This document shows positions 7,983 through 17,491 of a stretch of 64,000 bases of DNA, piece by piece. How positions within the stretch are numbered: position 1 is the first letter of the stretch; every line of letters begins with the position of its first letter. The notes below the pieces were generated by a model that was not told the DNA's origin, made no database searches, and was given only the letters and a program-made list of their open reading frames with translations. Source of the DNA: UBA1234 sp964400015 (GTDB lineage Bacteria; Bacillota; Clostridia; TANB77; UBA1234); NCBI GenBank assembly GCA_964400015.1, contig CAYNRR010000002.1, positions 108,038-172,037 of the forward strand, read 5' to 3'. A program made the position numbers and the translations under genes.

Positions 7983-8333
7983 TTACTCTTCTACTTTTTC
8001 AGCTACATCTACGTATTCGTATTCATAGTTTTCAGGAAGAACCGGGATTTCCTCGAATCCCTGATAGATGCCACAGGAAACAACATGGCAGTCGCCCAAG
8101 CAATCGCCATAGTGGCAATTGGGATGACCAGGAATGGTGGGAATAACCGGTACACGGTTATCCTTTTTCTCAGGATGTTTAGGCTGCTCGAGATAAATAC
8201 GAATGTGCTTGTGGTCCCTAACCGCAGGGTTAGGCTTATCTCCATTGAACTTCAAGATAATGCCTTCAGCATAATCTTGCTCGGAGATGTAGAGGTTAGT
8301 GTACTCACCAAAAGTAACTTCGTAGGTTTTCAT
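7983..8333 (-). CDS. Hypothetical protein with central Cys/His cluster
   Basis: A 116-residue soluble protein I do not recognise. It begins with a beta-rich segment (KTYEVTFGEYTNLYISEQDY) and has a central GHPNCHYGDCLGDCHVVSCG motif with four Cys and three His that could bind a metal. It ends with an acidic tail. No signal peptide is seen. The start ATG has GGAG upstream. Codon use is atypical (CCC, GGG, CTG frequent), like the genes at 1218 and 5007. It lies upstream of the Cys/His-repeat surface gene, separated from it by a strong hairpin, so the two may share a promoter with partial read-through. Confidence 0.7.
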   Translation of the reverse strand: MKTYEVTFGEYTNLYISEQDYAEGIILKFNGDKPNPAVRDHKHIRIYLEQPKHPEKKDNRVPVIPTIPGHPNCHYGDCLGDCHVVSCGIYQGFEEIPVLPENYEYEYVDVAEKVEE

Positions 8334-8493
8334 AATGTGCTCCTTTCATGATGTCACAAGTTATTTTATCGCGAACTGATTTACTTGATTTTATGCACAG
8401 AAAATACTCCTTTCTTTGTGCGTCCAAAAGTTTTTACTAGCATTGTTATTATACACTAGTTTACATATTTCTTCAAGAGCTGATTTAATTTTT

Positions 8494-9048
8494 TTATTTA
8501 ATATTTGTAGATTTATACATTTCTTCTTTCAGTGTATCTCCTGCGAATTCTGCAAATGCGACTTTTAATGATTTTGTTGCCTCTTCTGGGCCCATGGCAA
8601 GCATTATATATGAGTCGTTTGCTGTTACTAATACGCTATCTGCTTTAACACATATCCATTTTCTTGGATTAGCATTCTGAAATACTTTTTCTTGTAAGCT
8701 TTCTACATCTGCACCACTTTTTATTTTCAACAAGCAATATGATTGATTATCTGGAGATATCATTGACTCGCAAAATATTCCTTCTTCTACGTTTTCTTCA
8801 TATTCAGCCTGTGTTAGTCCAACATATGCTTCAGCATATTCAGGCTTTATATATTCTTGATATGGTGCATTTATTGACACCTCTGCATTTTCAAGAAGTG
8901 TGGCTATATCTCCACTTACAACAGAAACTTTTTCTTGAGATACATCCGGTTTTATTTCTGTCTTAACCTTGTTATCATCTTTTTTGCATGCAGTTAAAGT
9001 AAGTGCTAAAGTTAATGCTAATACTACAACTAAAGATTTGTTTTTCAT
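8494..9048 (-). CDS. DUF4358-type lipoprotein
   Basis: A 184-residue lipoprotein. A signal peptide ends in the lipobox LTAC, with the lipidated Cys at residue 21, and is followed by a Lys/Asp linker. The folded part (~50-180) resembles the DUF4358 domain of Clostridial lipoproteins, including the pattern LLKIKSGADVESLQEKVFQN and the strand SYIMLAM. Function is not established; it acts outside the membrane. It is the last gene of the ligA run, 23 nt after ligA, with GGAGAG before its ATG. Confidence 0.78.
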   Translation of the reverse strand: MKNKSLVVVLALTLALTLTACKKDDNKVKTEIKPDVSQEKVSVVSGDIATLLENAEVSINAPYQEYIKPEYAEAYVGLTQAEYEENVEEGIFCESMISPDNQSYCLLKIKSGADVESLQEKVFQNANPRKWICVKADSVLVTANDSYIMLAMGPEEATKSLKVAFAEFAGDTLKEEMYKSTNIK

Positions 9049-9071
9049 TTTACATCTCTCCTTTATTAGTC

Positions 9072-11063
9072 TTATATAATCATTTCATTAAAAGTTTTTT
9101 CATCAATTATATTTATTCCTAATGATTGTGCTTTATCGAGTTTTGAGCCTGCTTCTTCACCTGCTAATACGTATGTTGTTTTTTTAGATACACTAGATGA
9201 AACTTTGCCACCAAACTTTTCTATAATTTCTGATGCTTCATTTCTTGAAAGTGTTGGTAATGTTCCTGTAAGTACAAATGTCATTCCTTCAAACCTATTA
9301 TCTTCATTTGATTGTATGTTGCTTTCAAAGTTAACTCCAACATTTCTTAGTCTTTCTATTAAATCTTGAGTTTGAGTACTTGTAAAAAACTTCGTTATAC
9401 TTTCAGCCATCGTTCCACCAATTTCATTTATTGAGCATAGTTCATCGTAACTTGCACTCATAAGTTCATCTAAATCCTTATATTTTTTTGCTAGTATTTT
9501 AGCCGTTTTAAGACCTATATGACGTATACCGAATGAATTTAATAGTTTATCTAAAGAATTTTCTTTGCTCTTTTCTATTGCATTTAATAAATTCTTTACT
9601 GATTTATCTCCCATTCTTTCAAGTGAAATTAGGTCATCATACGTAAGCTCATATATATCTGCGATATTTTTTAACATATCGTTATTTAAAAGAGCTTCTA
9701 CCATAGCTGGTCCAAAGCCCTCTATGTCCATAGCATCACGTGATGTAAAATGTACTATGTTTCTAAAAAGCATTGCTGGGCATTCTATTCCTGTACATCT
9801 AATTACAGCTTCACCATCTTCTCTAACTGCTTCACTTCCACAAACAGGACATACTTTAGGCATTTCAAAATCTTTTTCTGTCCCGTTTCTTTTTTCTTTT
9901 AGTACTTCACAAACTTCTGGAATTACATCGCCAGCTTTTTGGATTAAAACGTGATCACCAATTTTTAAATCTTTTTCTTTTATAAAATCTTCATTATGAA
10001 GTGTTGTTTTTGAAATTACTGAACCTGCTACTTTTACTGGTTCTAAAATTGCTACTGGTGTTATTGCACCTGTTCTACCTACTTGCAAAACAATGTCTTT
10101 CAATATTGTTTCTTTCTTTTCAGGTGGGTACTTGTATGCAACTGCCCATTTCGGCACCTTTGTAGTTACTCCAATTTCTTCTCTTTGATATAAGCTATCT
10201 ACTTTTACAACTGCACCATCTATGTCAAACTCAAGTGAACCACGCATATCTGAAATTTCATTTATGGCTGATATAACTTCTGATGCCGTTTTACATCTTT
10301 TTAAATAAGGAGAAATAACAAATCCCTGCTCTTCTAAGTATTTTAGCGATTCATAATGTGATGAAAACTTTACGTCATCAGACTTTTGAACATTGAAAAC
10401 AAAAATTTCTAAATTTCTTTGTGCTGTGATTTCTGGATCTAATTGACGAAGTGAACCAGCTGCTGCATTTCGAGGATTTGCAAAAAGCTTTTCTCCCATT
10501 ACTTCACGTTCTTCATTTATTTTTTCAAAATACTTATGTGGAAGATAAACTTCTCCTCTAACAGTAATATCTATTTCATCTTTTAAATTTTGTGGGATTG
10601 ACTTTATTGTATTTAAGTTAACTGTAACGTCTTCGCCTATAAGGCCATTACCTCTTGTTGAGCCTCGCACAAATTTTCCTTTTTTATATTCTAGGCTAAC
10701 AGACAATCCATCAATTTTGGTTTCGACAACATAACTTGGATCTGTCACTTCTTTTTCTATTCTATCTACAAAGCTTACAACATCTGCAGTTGAAAAAACA
10801 TCTTGTAAGCTCTGTAATGGAACTTCGTGAACAACTTCTGAAAAATGTGTATCTACTACTCCTGATGCAACTATTACTTGTGTTGGTGAATCGCTTGATA
10901 TGATTTCTGGATTTTGCAATTCAATATTTTTTAATTCTAGCATTAGCATATCATATTCAAAATCTGATATCTCAGGAGCGTCTTCGTTATAATATTTATT
11001 TGCATGATACGCAATTATCTCTTTTAGTTCCTTGTATCTTTCTTTTACTTTTTTAGTAATCAT
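9072..11063 (-). CDS. ligA: NAD-dependent DNA ligase
   Basis: This ligase seals nicks in replication and repair using NAD. The protein has 663 residues, normal for LigA. Its domains in order are the NAD-binding Ia domain (YYNEDAPEISDFEYD), adenylation domain with the catalytic Lys in KIDG (K116), OB fold, four-Cys zinc finger (CPVC ... C ... C, about residues 400-430), helix-hairpin-helix region and C-terminal BRCT (FVLTGTLPTLSR). I chose the ATG at 11063 because GGAGG lies six bases upstream; a TTG seven codons earlier has no site. It follows pgsA by 63 nt, with a weak imperfect hairpin between. Confidence 0.97.
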   Translation of the reverse strand: MITKKVKERYKELKEIIAYHANKYYNEDAPEISDFEYDMLMLELKNIELQNPEIISSDSPTQVIVASGVVDTHFSEVVHEVPLQSLQDVFSTADVVSFVDRIEKEVTDPSYVVETKIDGLSVSLEYKKGKFVRGSTRGNGLIGEDVTVNLNTIKSIPQNLKDEIDITVRGEVYLPHKYFEKINEEREVMGEKLFANPRNAAAGSLRQLDPEITAQRNLEIFVFNVQKSDDVKFSSHYESLKYLEEQGFVISPYLKRCKTASEVISAINEISDMRGSLEFDIDGAVVKVDSLYQREEIGVTTKVPKWAVAYKYPPEKKETILKDIVLQVGRTGAITPVAILEPVKVAGSVISKTTLHNEDFIKEKDLKIGDHVLIQKAGDVIPEVCEVLKEKRNGTEKDFEMPKVCPVCGSEAVREDGEAVIRCTGIECPAMLFRNIVHFTSRDAMDIEGFGPAMVEALLNNDMLKNIADIYELTYDDLISLERMGDKSVKNLLNAIEKSKENSLDKLLNSFGIRHIGLKTAKILAKKYKDLDELMSASYDELCSINEIGGTMAESITKFFTSTQTQDLIERLRNVGVNFESNIQSNEDNRFEGMTFVLTGTLPTLSRNEASEIIEKFGGKVSSSVSKKTTYVLAGEEAGSKLDKAQSLGINIIDEKTFNEMII

Positions 11064-11126
11064 TTGTTTCCTCCAAAATGCCAACGAGGAACGTATTATA
11101 TAAATACGCCCCTCTAGACGAAAATT

Positions 11127-11726
11127 TTATTTGCTTTTTAAAAGTACATCTTTTGATTTTAACAAATAGTCTGTACCTGACCAAATTGTAGCAATTATAG
11201 CAACTATCATTGCAATTGACATCAATATATTTATAACCAATTGTATCATTGTTAATTCTTGACTTACAAATGCAAAAAATGGAGCAGTTGACAAAAATGC
11301 AAGTGTTATTGCAATCATTTGAGATACTGTTTTTATTTTCCCTAACATACTTGCTGCAATTACTGTACCTTCGCCTGCTGCAAGCATTCTAACGCCTGAT
11401 ACTAAAAACTCTCTAGTAACTGTTACAACTGGAATCCATGCTGGAATAATACCTGATTCTACAAGCATTATCAAAGCTGTTATAACTAATAATTTATCTG
11501 CAATCGGATCTAAAAATTTTCCGAATGTTGTTACAATATTATGCTTTCTTGCTAAGTGTCCATCTAAATAATCTGTGAACGAAGCAAGTAAAAATATTGC
11601 AAGTATTATTAAATTTTCTACTGGAATTCCACCTAAAACCGTTGACTCTATACTAAATAGAGGAACTAGTAACATGAAAGGAACCAAAACTACTCTTGCC
11701 ATTGTAATTTTATTTGGTAAATTCAT
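11127..11726 (-). CDS. pgsA: CDP-diacylglycerol-glycerol-3-phosphate 3-phosphatidyltransferase
   Basis: This enzyme makes phosphatidylglycerol phosphate, the first committed step to PG and cardiolipin, in the membrane. The 199-residue protein has the CDP-alcohol phosphotransferase signature DYLDGHLARKHNIVTTFGKF followed by LDPIAD, with all four Asp. It has about five membrane helices, including hydrophobic segments near residues 30-45, 85-105 and 140-185. The start has GGAGATGGAG upstream. The last residues are a Lys/Leu repeat (LLKSKDVLLKSK), which may be a small duplication. It sits between rimO and ligA in the same run. Confidence 0.95.
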   Translation of the reverse strand: MNLPNKITMARVVLVPFMLLVPLFSIESTVLGGIPVENLIILAIFLLASFTDYLDGHLARKHNIVTTFGKFLDPIADKLLVITALIMLVESGIIPAWIPVVTVTREFLVSGVRMLAAGEGTVIAASMLGKIKTVSQMIAITLAFLSTAPFFAFVSQELTMIQLVINILMSIAMIVAIIATIWSGTDYLLKSKDVLLKSK

Positions 11727-11787
11727 AACTCCATCTCCTTTAAATTTTATCTAATAGTATTTTACTACATTGATTTTATAAAAGCTA

Positions 11788-13044
11788 CTATAATTCTTTC
11801 GCAATAAGATCATATTCTGTTACATCCATAATTTTTACATTTATAAAATCACCAATATCATGCTCGTGTTCATTTTGTACAAATACAAGTCCATCAATAT
11901 CAGGTACATCCATATATGAACGACACACATAATATTCTCTATCTTCAGTGATTTCATCTACTATACAAGTTAGTTCATTGCCTAACAAAGTTTCATTAAA
12001 CTCTTCTGAATTTTTTTGTTGTATTTCCATGATTTGATTATATCTATCTAGTTTAATTTCTTCATCCATGTGCCCGTCCAGTTTTACGGCTGGCGTTCCA
12101 TCTTCCATAGAATATGGAAATACACCTAAACGATTGAATTTTGTTTCTTCAACAAAACTCTTTAATTGTTCAAAATCGTCTTGCGTTTCACCTGGGAAAC
12201 CTACTATTAACGATGTTCTTAAGATTGCATCTGGCATTGCTGTCTTTATCTTTTTAATCACAGTTCTTATTTGATTAGAGTCACCTTTTCTACCCATTCT
12301 CTTTAATACTCTATCTGAAATGTGTTGGATTGGCATATCAAAATATCTGCATATCTTAGGATTATTTTTTACAACTTCTATAAGCTCATCTGTAATCATT
12401 TCTGGGTATGTATATAAAAATCTAATCCATTTAAAATCTAATTTGCAAATTTCATTTAATAGTTCAACTAATTTAGATTCGCCGTATAAATCTAATCCAT
12501 ATCTACTTGTATCTTGTGCTATTAGTATTAACTCTTTGTAGCCTTTAGCTTCTAGCTCTTTTGCTTCTGAAAGAATATCTTCTAATTCACGACTTACAAG
12601 TGGTCCTCTAATTTTAGGAATAGCACAATATGTACAGTTATTGCTACAACCATCTGCAATTCTTAAATACGCAAAATTATTTCCTGTTGTGATGACACGA
12701 TTATGATAATCTAACTTTTCAAAAATCTTATCATAATCTCTTATTGGAATAAACAAATCTACTTCTGGCAATTCTGCTTTTAATTCATCACAATATCTTT
12801 CAACTAAACAACCTGTGACAACTAATTTTTTGCACTTGTCTTGTTTGTAATCAGCCATTTCTAAAATTGTATCTATTGCTTCTTGCTTAGCAGATTCAAT
12901 AAATCCACACGTATTTATGACTATAACTTCTGCTTCACTAGGGTCTTGCACTATTTCATAATCATGATTTTTATAATAACCTATCATCATTTCTGTATCT
13001 ATTAAATTTTTGCTACATCCAAGTGATATAAAACCTATTTTCAT
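11788..13044 (-). CDS. rimO: Ribosomal protein S12 methylthiotransferase
   Basis: A radical SAM enzyme that adds a methylthio group to the conserved Asp of ribosomal protein S12. The 418-residue protein has the UPF0004 domain with Cys at 10, 46 and 79 for the auxiliary Fe-S cluster. The radical SAM motif CSNNCTYC has Cys at 133, 137 and 140, and a C-terminal TRAM domain follows. The opening MKIGFISLGCSKNLIDTE is typical of RimO rather than MiaB. I use the ATG at 13044, which has GAGGTG six bases upstream inside the end of ftsY. The gap to ftsY is 13 nt, so they are translated from one message. Confidence 0.95.
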   Translation of the reverse strand: MKIGFISLGCSKNLIDTEMMIGYYKNHDYEIVQDPSEAEVIVINTCGFIESAKQEAIDTILEMADYKQDKCKKLVVTGCLVERYCDELKAELPEVDLFIPIRDYDKIFEKLDYHNRVITTGNNFAYLRIADGCSNNCTYCAIPKIRGPLVSRELEDILSEAKELEAKGYKELILIAQDTSRYGLDLYGESKLVELLNEICKLDFKWIRFLYTYPEMITDELIEVVKNNPKICRYFDMPIQHISDRVLKRMGRKGDSNQIRTVIKKIKTAMPDAILRTSLIVGFPGETQDDFEQLKSFVEETKFNRLGVFPYSMEDGTPAVKLDGHMDEEIKLDRYNQIMEIQQKNSEEFNETLLGNELTCIVDEITEDREYYVCRSYMDVPDIDGLVFVQNEHEHDIGDFINVKIMDVTEYDLIAKEL

Positions 13045-13057
13045 TTTTTCACCTCGG

Positions 13058-14008
13058 TTATTTTTCAACATCTTCTACTGCATCTGTTTCTTCATTAACA
13101 TCTTCTAATAAAGCTTTAGCAAATTCTTTAGAATCAAATACTTGTAGGTCGTCTATTTTTTCTCCAACTCCTATAAACTTAACTGGAATATTAAGCTCCG
13201 AACAAATACTGATTACAACGCCACCTTTGGCTGTTCCGTCTAATTTTGTTAAAATTATTCCTGTCATTTCAGTAACTTCTGAAAATTCTTTAGCTTGGAT
13301 TACTGCGTTTTGTCCTGATGTTCCATCAAGTACTATTAAAACTTCTTGATCTGCATCTGGTAATTCTTTTCTAACAGTACGTTGTATCTTTCCTAACTCG
13401 TCCATCAAATTTTTCTTTGTGTGTAATCTTCCAGCTGTATCTATAATTACAATGTCATATCCTTCAACTTTAGCTTTTCTTGCCGCATCAAAAGCGACAG
13501 ACGCAGGATCTGCACCTTCTGGTCTTTTTAATATATCTACACCAGCTCTGTTTGTCCATTCTTCTAATTGTTCTATTGCTGCTGCTCTAAAAGTATCAGC
13601 TGCTGCAACTAGAACTTTTTTACCTTCTGATTTAAAATTAGCTGCAAGTTTACCTATTGATGTAGTCTTACCAGCACCATTTACACCTACTACTAAAATA
13701 ACTGAAGGAGTAGTTGTAAGTTTTAATGCGTTATCATTTTCGCTTAAAATGTTAGCGATGATTTCGCTTAAAGCTTCTTTTACAACAGATGCTTCTTCAA
13801 TCTTGTTTGTTTTAATTCTATCTCTTAGTTCTTCAATTATTTTATTTGTTGTTTCAAATCCAACATCAGAAAGAATTAGAGCTTCTTCAAGTTCTTCTAG
13901 AAGCTCTTCATCAACCTTTCTAAAGTGTTTAAATACATTGTTTATTTTTTCATCAAAAGATGCTTTTGTTTTTGATAAACCTTTCTTTAACTTGTCAAAA
14001 AAAGACAT
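13058..14008 (-). CDS. ftsY: Signal recognition particle receptor FtsY
   Basis: This GTPase docks SRP-bound ribosomes at the membrane for co-translational insertion. The 316-residue protein has the NG domain only (N region ~1-95, G domain after), without the long acidic A region of E. coli FtsY, as is usual in Firmicutes. GTPase motifs are G1 GVNGAGKTT (108-116), DTAGR and TKLDGTAKGG. The C-terminus is acidic. It lies 39 nt after a small exported-protein gene and 13 nt before rimO. Codon use is ordinary for this genome. Confidence 0.96.
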   Translation of the reverse strand: MSFFDKLKKGLSKTKASFDEKINNVFKHFRKVDEELLEELEEALILSDVGFETTNKIIEELRDRIKTNKIEEASVVKEALSEIIANILSENDNALKLTTTPSVILVVGVNGAGKTTSIGKLAANFKSEGKKVLVAAADTFRAAAIEQLEEWTNRAGVDILKRPEGADPASVAFDAARKAKVEGYDIVIIDTAGRLHTKKNLMDELGKIQRTVRKELPDADQEVLIVLDGTSGQNAVIQAKEFSEVTEMTGIILTKLDGTAKGGVVISICSELNIPVKFIGVGEKIDDLQVFDSKEFAKALLEDVNEETDAVEDVEK

Positions 14009-14047
14009 CGTACTCTCTCCTTTTATTTCTCATTTTATAATCGAATA

Positions 14048-14551
14048 TTATATCTTGTTTACAGTTTCTAATATTTCTTTCATCTTCACAATAACTACAT
14101 TTTGCTTTTCTATTATTAAGTCATATTGTTCCAACTGTAATCCTTTGGTCGAAATTAAATCTAATATTTCTTCTATTTCTTTTGAAACTTTTTCAGCATC
14201 TATTTCTAATGTAGTTTTTGCATCTTGTAAAAATTCCAAAAGTTGCTTTAACTCATTCAATGTAGATTCATCAATATCAACTTTATCAGCCGAAATGTCT
14301 ATTCTTAAGTTATTAACTTTTTTAGCTGCCTTAAGTATTTCTACTTTTAATTCTTCTTTTAAAGTTATAATCGAAGCATTATTTTTTTTGATGATATCTA
14401 CTTTTCCTTGTCTTGCCTGCATCATTATCGAAAACTCTTCTAGGCTCATTGATGGAATCTGGGTTGAATCGTTTCCATTTATATCTGTTGCATATACTGG
14501 AAATGCAATCATTGAAATCATTAAAGTAGTTAATACTAAAAATTTTTTCAT
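14048..14551 (-). CDS. Exported coiled-coil protein
   Basis: A 167-residue protein I do not recognise. It has a signal peptide (1-21, ending VYA) and then an almost wholly helical, heptad-rich region (~45-165, for example LKEELKVEILKAAKKV). It has no Cys and no known motif. It overlaps the stop of the upstream membrane protein by four bases (ATGA) and so is translationally coupled to it. Both follow a histidine kinase, so a role as an extracytoplasmic accessory to that sensor is possible but is inference. Confidence 0.72.
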   Translation of the reverse strand: MKKFLVLTTLMISMIAFPVYATDINGNDSTQIPSMSLEEFSIMMQARQGKVDIIKKNNASIITLKEELKVEILKAAKKVNNLRIDISADKVDIDESTLNELKQLLEFLQDAKTTLEIDAEKVSKEIEEILDLISTKGLQLEQYDLIIEKQNVVIVKMKEILETVNKI

Positions 14552-15000
14552 GGTTGCACCTCGCTTTCATCAGCAGGCAAACGAGATTCATCAACTGTTT
14601 TAACCGTTTCAATTACATCTAACAAATCCATTAAAGTTTCATCAAGTTCTTTTAATACTTCCTTTTTTTCTTTGTCAGAAATATTATCATTAGATGTAAT
14701 AATTAGTGGACTATTAGGAACAGTACTTTTAGATGGTTCTTCATCTTCAGTATCGCCACTTACAATAGTATCTATGATATGAGTGTCTTTAATATCTTTC
14801 TCATTTTCTGGTTGAACAGGATTGCTAGAAATAATAGAATCTGAACCACTCACATTTGGAATATCTACAATATTGTATAAATTAGTAGTCATAGGTGTAA
14901 TGTCATTAGAATCAGTAAAATAATTGAATACGAATGCTATCAAAATAATTGTTAAAGATATAATTAAAATCATTGAAATCAAATCAAATTTTTTATTCAT
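14548..15000 (-). CDS. Membrane-anchored low-complexity protein
   Basis: A 150-residue protein with one N-terminal membrane helix (residues ~8-27). It continues with a Ser/Asp/Thr/Pro-rich stretch that is probably disordered and outside the cell, and a short C-terminal helix (KKEVLKELDETLMDLLDVIE) with an acidic end. I do not recognise a family. It starts 26 nt after the histidine kinase and overlaps the next gene by four bases. The order kinase, this protein, coiled-coil protein suggests one signalling unit; this is inferred from position alone. Confidence 0.68.
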   Translation of the reverse strand: MNKKFDLISMILIISLTIILIAFVFNYFTDSNDITPMTTNLYNIVDIPNVSGSDSIISSNPVQPENEKDIKDTHIIDTIVSGDTEDEEPSKSTVPNSPLIITSNDNISDKEKKEVLKELDETLMDLLDVIETVKTVDESRLPADESEVQP

Positions 15001-15026
15001 CTAATACACCACCCTCCATTTTATTT

Positions 15027-16421
15027 TTAAAAAGTAATTGTTATCGTTGTTCCTTTACCTTGCGTACTATCAATTTGCACATTTCCTTCGTGCATATCAA
15101 TAATAGTTTTTACAATATTTAATCCTAAACCTGCTCCTGTTGTAGCATCTCCATAATCATTAGCTGTAAAAAATTTATTGAATAAATACTGTATTTTATC
15201 TTTTTGGATACCGATACCAGTATCTGAAATTTTAACTCTTGCTTTTCCTTGATATGTATCTAAAGTTATTGAGATTGAACCCTTATTTGTAAATTTAAGT
15301 GAATTGTTCAATATATTTATTAAAACTTGTCTTATTTTAGCTTTATCAGCATTTACAGAAATACCTGTGTATTTCTCATTTAAAATAAATTCAAGATTTT
15401 TTTCTTTAACCATTTCTTCTAGTTCAATATATACATCGTGAACTAGATCATTTAAAATAAAGTTTTCTTTATTAAGTTTAACGCTACCAGATTCAAGCTT
15501 AGCAACGTCAACTATATCTTTTGTAAGTTCTTTTAATCTATTAGCCTCATCGTAAGCTATTTTTAAATATTTGTTTTCATCTTCTTTAGATATAACACCA
15601 TCTAAAATACCTTTTATAAAGCCTATTATAGAAGTCAATGGTGTTCTAAGTTCATGTGATACATTTGCAACAATTTCTTTTCTCATTTGTTCTGTTGCAA
15701 TTATTTCTCTTTTCATTTCATTGAATGAATTACCTAGCATTGCTATTTCATCGTCTGTATCGATAACAACATCAGGTACATCAATTCCTTTACCTATACT
15801 TTTAGCATATTCGCTAATTTGTTTTATAGGGTTTGATATATTTATCGAAACTCTAAGAATAGCAATAGTTCCTATTAAAATTACAATTATAACTACTGTA
15901 ACTATGGTGAAAATTGCTTCTCTTAGCAATGCATTTACTTCTGTAAATGGAGTAAATGCCATTATTACACCACTTATGCTATTATCATATACTAGTGGCA
16001 TTGTTATATATACAACTTCTTCAGAATTCGGTTCTAAAGAAACAGAGGTCATTCTTATAACATTTTGCCCCTGCATAGCTGTTTTTATATCTGCTTTTAA
16101 TTGTTCATTAACACTAAACTCTTCATTTGCAGAAATTTGTTGAAGTATAGAAGCATCTGGATTAAGTACGTATATTCTAATATTAGAAATATAGCCCATA
16201 GCATCAATCCACGCTGTAAGCTCAGTTTTAGTTATATCATTATTATAATAACGTTCCATCAAACTATTTGTTTTAACACCAGCATTAACTAAATTACTTT
16301 CTGTTTGATTAGTAAATTCTTTATAAAATAAAGTAGTACTAAAAAAAGAAATAATAAAAACAATAACAAGAAAAAGTGTTAAATACGTAGCTACTAATCT
16401 AAAATAAATACTTTTAAACAT
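15027..16421 (-). CDS. Sensor histidine kinase
   Basis: A 464-residue membrane kinase that pairs with the response regulator just upstream. It has membrane helix 1 (~10-32), an extracytoplasmic sensor region (~33-165), helix 2 (~170-193) and HAMP. DHp follows with the phospho-acceptor His in NVSHELRTPLTS (H256), then HATPase_c with the N box (LNNSLKFT) and G boxes (DTGIGIQ, GAGLGLNIV). The architecture is like WalK/PhoR without the PAS domain. The ATG at 16421 is preceded by GGAGT; an ATG five codons earlier has no site. The signal sensed is unknown. Confidence 0.93.
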   Translation of the reverse strand: MFKSIYFRLVATYLTLFLVIVFIISFFSTTLFYKEFTNQTESNLVNAGVKTNSLMERYYNNDITKTELTAWIDAMGYISNIRIYVLNPDASILQQISANEEFSVNEQLKADIKTAMQGQNVIRMTSVSLEPNSEEVVYITMPLVYDNSISGVIMAFTPFTEVNALLREAIFTIVTVVIIVILIGTIAILRVSINISNPIKQISEYAKSIGKGIDVPDVVIDTDDEIAMLGNSFNEMKREIIATEQMRKEIVANVSHELRTPLTSIIGFIKGILDGVISKEDENKYLKIAYDEANRLKELTKDIVDVAKLESGSVKLNKENFILNDLVHDVYIELEEMVKEKNLEFILNEKYTGISVNADKAKIRQVLINILNNSLKFTNKGSISITLDTYQGKARVKISDTGIGIQKDKIQYLFNKFFTANDYGDATTGAGLGLNIVKTIIDMHEGNVQIDSTQGKGTTITITF

Positions 16422-16450
16422 ATATACTCCATTCAATATTTCAACTCATG

Positions 16451-17158
16451 CTATTTAGTTTCAAATTTATAACCTACATTCCATATAGTTTTTATTTCCC
16501 ATTTACTATTCGGACTGCTTAGTTTTTCTCTTATACTTTTTATATGTACATCTACAGTTCTTGTTCCACCGTAATATTCATATCCCCATACTTTATCTAA
16601 TAATTGTTCTCTACTGAAAACTTGATTTCTATTTGATAAAAAGAAATATAGTAATTGAATTTCTTTAGGTTTTAAGTCTGTTACGATTTTATCATCTAAT
16701 CTTACTTCGTATTTTTCTAAGTTTATAGATAAATTGTCTACTGTTATTTTAGATGAATCCTCCTCATTTTCTTTGTTTTGCTCTTTTACTTCTTCTCTTC
16801 TTAAGTGTGCGTTAATTCTTGCTACAACTTCAAGTGGTTCAAATGGTTTTACTATGTAATCATCTGCACCTATATTTAACCCTTGAATTTTATTTTCAGT
16901 AGTATCAAGAGCTGTTAACATTATAATTGGAACATTTGTAAATTGTCTTATTAACTTACAAGCTTCCCAACCATTTATAACAGGCATCATTACATCTAAA
17001 ATTATTAAATTTGGATTTTCGTCTTTTGCCTGATTTACAGCTTCACTTCCATCATATGCAAAAACAACTTCATATCCTTCTTTTTTTAAATATAAGTTTA
17101 ATAATTCACAAATATTTTTATCGTCATCTACTACTAATATCTTTTTTATAACGCTCAC
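16451..17158 (-). CDS. OmpR-family response regulator
   Basis: A 235-residue DNA-binding response regulator. It has a receiver domain with the acidic pocket VVDDD, the phospho-acceptor Asp in LIILDVMMP (D55), and the conserved T and K (MLTALD, VKPFEP). A winged-helix C-terminal domain follows (IQLLYFFLSNRNQVFSREQL ... GTRTVDVHIKSIREKL). A Glu/Lys-rich linker joins them. I favour the GTG at 17158, with AAGAAGG just upstream, over an ATG 16 codons earlier that lacks a site and would add an unlikely leader. The start remains somewhat uncertain. The histidine kinase follows after 29 nt. Confidence 0.92.
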   Translation of the reverse strand: MSVIKKILVVDDDKNICELLNLYLKKEGYEVVFAYDGSEAVNQAKDENPNLIILDVMMPVINGWEACKLIRQFTNVPIIMLTALDTTENKIQGLNIGADDYIVKPFEPLEVVARINAHLRREEVKEQNKENEEDSSKITVDNLSINLEKYEVRLDDKIVTDLKPKEIQLLYFFLSNRNQVFSREQLLDKVWGYEYYGGTRTVDVHIKSIREKLSSPNSKWEIKTIWNVGYKFETK

Positions 17159-17491
17159 ATCCTTCTTCTTAAATAACAAAAAACGTGCTAGATATACAAA
17201 ATGCATCGCACAAGGGGTGTTTTAAGGCACCCCAAGGCACAGCATCAAAATTCAAATTCTGTAAAAGAATTTGAAAAGATAATAATATATACTGATATTG
17301 TTTAAAAATAACGTGCGAAATTATTTTTAATAAAATACTCTCATGTTACTACTCATCTTTGAGCAGATAAAGAAGAGTGCAATTATGATAGTGTATTTCC
17401 AATATCAATATATCTTACTATACCGCATACATAATATAATGAACCTGTAAAAACCTTTTTAATTAAATGTAAAATATGTGTAAATTTGTAG
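17159..17491. other. 333-bp leader region upstream of the response regulator
   Basis: No gene is visible. It holds two hairpins on the way to the regulator gene: GGGGTG/CACCCC (17214-17233) and a perfect 10-bp stem with a 4-base loop (17251-17274). Neither has a clear T tail, so they may be mRNA leader structures. Confidence 0.55.

Noticed and set aside
13419..14603. A 394-codon plus-strand reading frame across ftsY and the coiled-coil gene
   Set aside because: Ser/Ile-rich antisense translation of clearly real genes on the other strand.
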